A DNA stretch of 6,704 nucleotides from Campylobacteraceae bacterium. GTDB lineage: Bacteria; Campylobacterota; Campylobacteria; Campylobacterales; Sulfurospirillaceae. The notes under the pieces were generated by a model. It saw only the letters and a program-made list of their open reading frames with translations. It made no database searches and was not told where the DNA came from. The stretch spans positions 1-6,704 of the forward strand of contig JALUMJ010000188.1 of NCBI GenBank assembly GCA_027040375.1. The letters run 5' to 3'. Below are positions 6,427 through 6,704 of this stretch, piece after piece (position 1 is the first letter of the stretch; each line of letters begins with the position of its first letter). Both the position numbers and the translations under genes were made by a program.

Positions 6427-6704
6427 TAATATTTCGCAAGTCCTTTTTCATATTTTTTTCTGTGGAGTACCGCATAAAGTGTTGGCACATAGATAAGATT
6501 TAGTATCGTTCCCCAGCCAAGACCAAAACCGAGCGATACAGCCAAAGGTTGAAATATAACAGCTTGTCCAGTTGGAAAAAATATCAAAGTTGAGAGACCT
6601 ATAAGAGTTGTGATTGAGGTTAAAAATATAGGTCTTAATCTTTTACTTGCTTCATCAAAAAACTCATCTAGATTTTTTGTTTTTTGTAGATATGTAACCA
6701 TCAA
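6426..6704 (-). CDS. RND-family efflux transporter permease, C-terminal part
   Basis: These are the last 92 or so codons of an inner-membrane RND transporter; the gene runs off the right edge and is partial only for that reason. The visible part has EASKRLRPIFLTSITTLIGL (residues 18-37 of the fragment), which matches the A..RLRPI..TS.TT..GL signature before the penultimate helix. It then has a loop with FFPTGQAVIFQPLAVSLGFG and the last helix ending VPTLYAVLHRKKYEK. Helices lie at about 26-43 and 53-79, followed by a short basic cytoplasmic tail. RND permeases use proton flux to export drugs, metals or lipophilic compounds with a periplasmic adaptor and an outer-membrane channel; substrate and subfamily cannot be told from this end. 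No in-window start is valid, since the first codon at the edge is a TTG, probably an internal leucine. It converges on the Bat operon and is unlikely to be functionally linked. Confidence 0.88.
   Translation of the reverse strand: MMVTYLQKTKNLDEFFDEASKRLRPIFLTSITTLIGLSTLIFFPTGQAVIFQPLAVSLGFGLGWGTILNLIYVPTLYAVLHRKKYEKGLAKY

Noticed and set aside
6702..6704. A start codon for the RND gene at the right edge
   Set aside because: It is a TTG within a transporter whose family is about 1000 residues long; the frame is open to the window edge, so the gene is truncated by the window, not short.

Overview
The window holds a complete seven-gene Bat-type operon on the + strand, followed by a convergent partial gene on the - strand. 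The very low G+C (about one third by eye), the Lys/Asn/Ile-rich proteins, the AAGGAG-type ribosome binding sites and the tight, overlapping gene order suggest a Gram-negative, low-GC bacterium. Campylobacterota (Sulfurimonas, Arcobacter or Sulfurospirillum relatives) fits best, but that placement is inference. No rRNA, tRNA, mobile element or CRISPR array was seen.

Layout: 1-101 is an AT-rich leader with a weak candidate promoter. Then come a MoxR-family AAA+ ATPase (102-1049), a DUF58 protein (1062-1892), a small one-helix membrane protein resembling DUF4381 (1895-2272), BatA (2272-3168) and BatB (3165-4130), both VWA proteins anchored in the inner membrane, BatC with TPR repeats (4127-4909), and BatD with tandem Ig-like domains (4890-6404). 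Junctions run from a 12-nt gap to a 20-nt overlap, so the genes are almost certainly co-transcribed and translationally coupled. A perfect 12-bp hairpin (6399-6426) separates batD from the last 92 codons of an RND-family transporter reading leftwards (6426-6704).

How the genes fit together (family knowledge plus inference): MoxR ATPases act as chaperone-like remodellers paired with VWA proteins. DUF58 is the usual cytoplasmic partner. BatA and BatB should present their metal-binding VWA domains to the periplasm, between membrane helices. BatC and BatD supply periplasmic TPR and Ig-like interaction surfaces. Such clusters have been linked to stress or oxygen tolerance and envelope integrity in other bacteria, but the biochemical role is unsettled.

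The most notable details are: an extremely lysine-rich (about 55% K) periplasmic linker in BatC followed by a compact C-terminal motif; loss of the MIDAS aspartate in DUF58 while both Bat VWA proteins keep theirs; and a short similar sequence shared by the cytoplasmic tails of the DUF4381-like protein and BatD, hinting at a common cytoplasmic module. The system as a whole is a known type; the novelty, if any, lies in these details.
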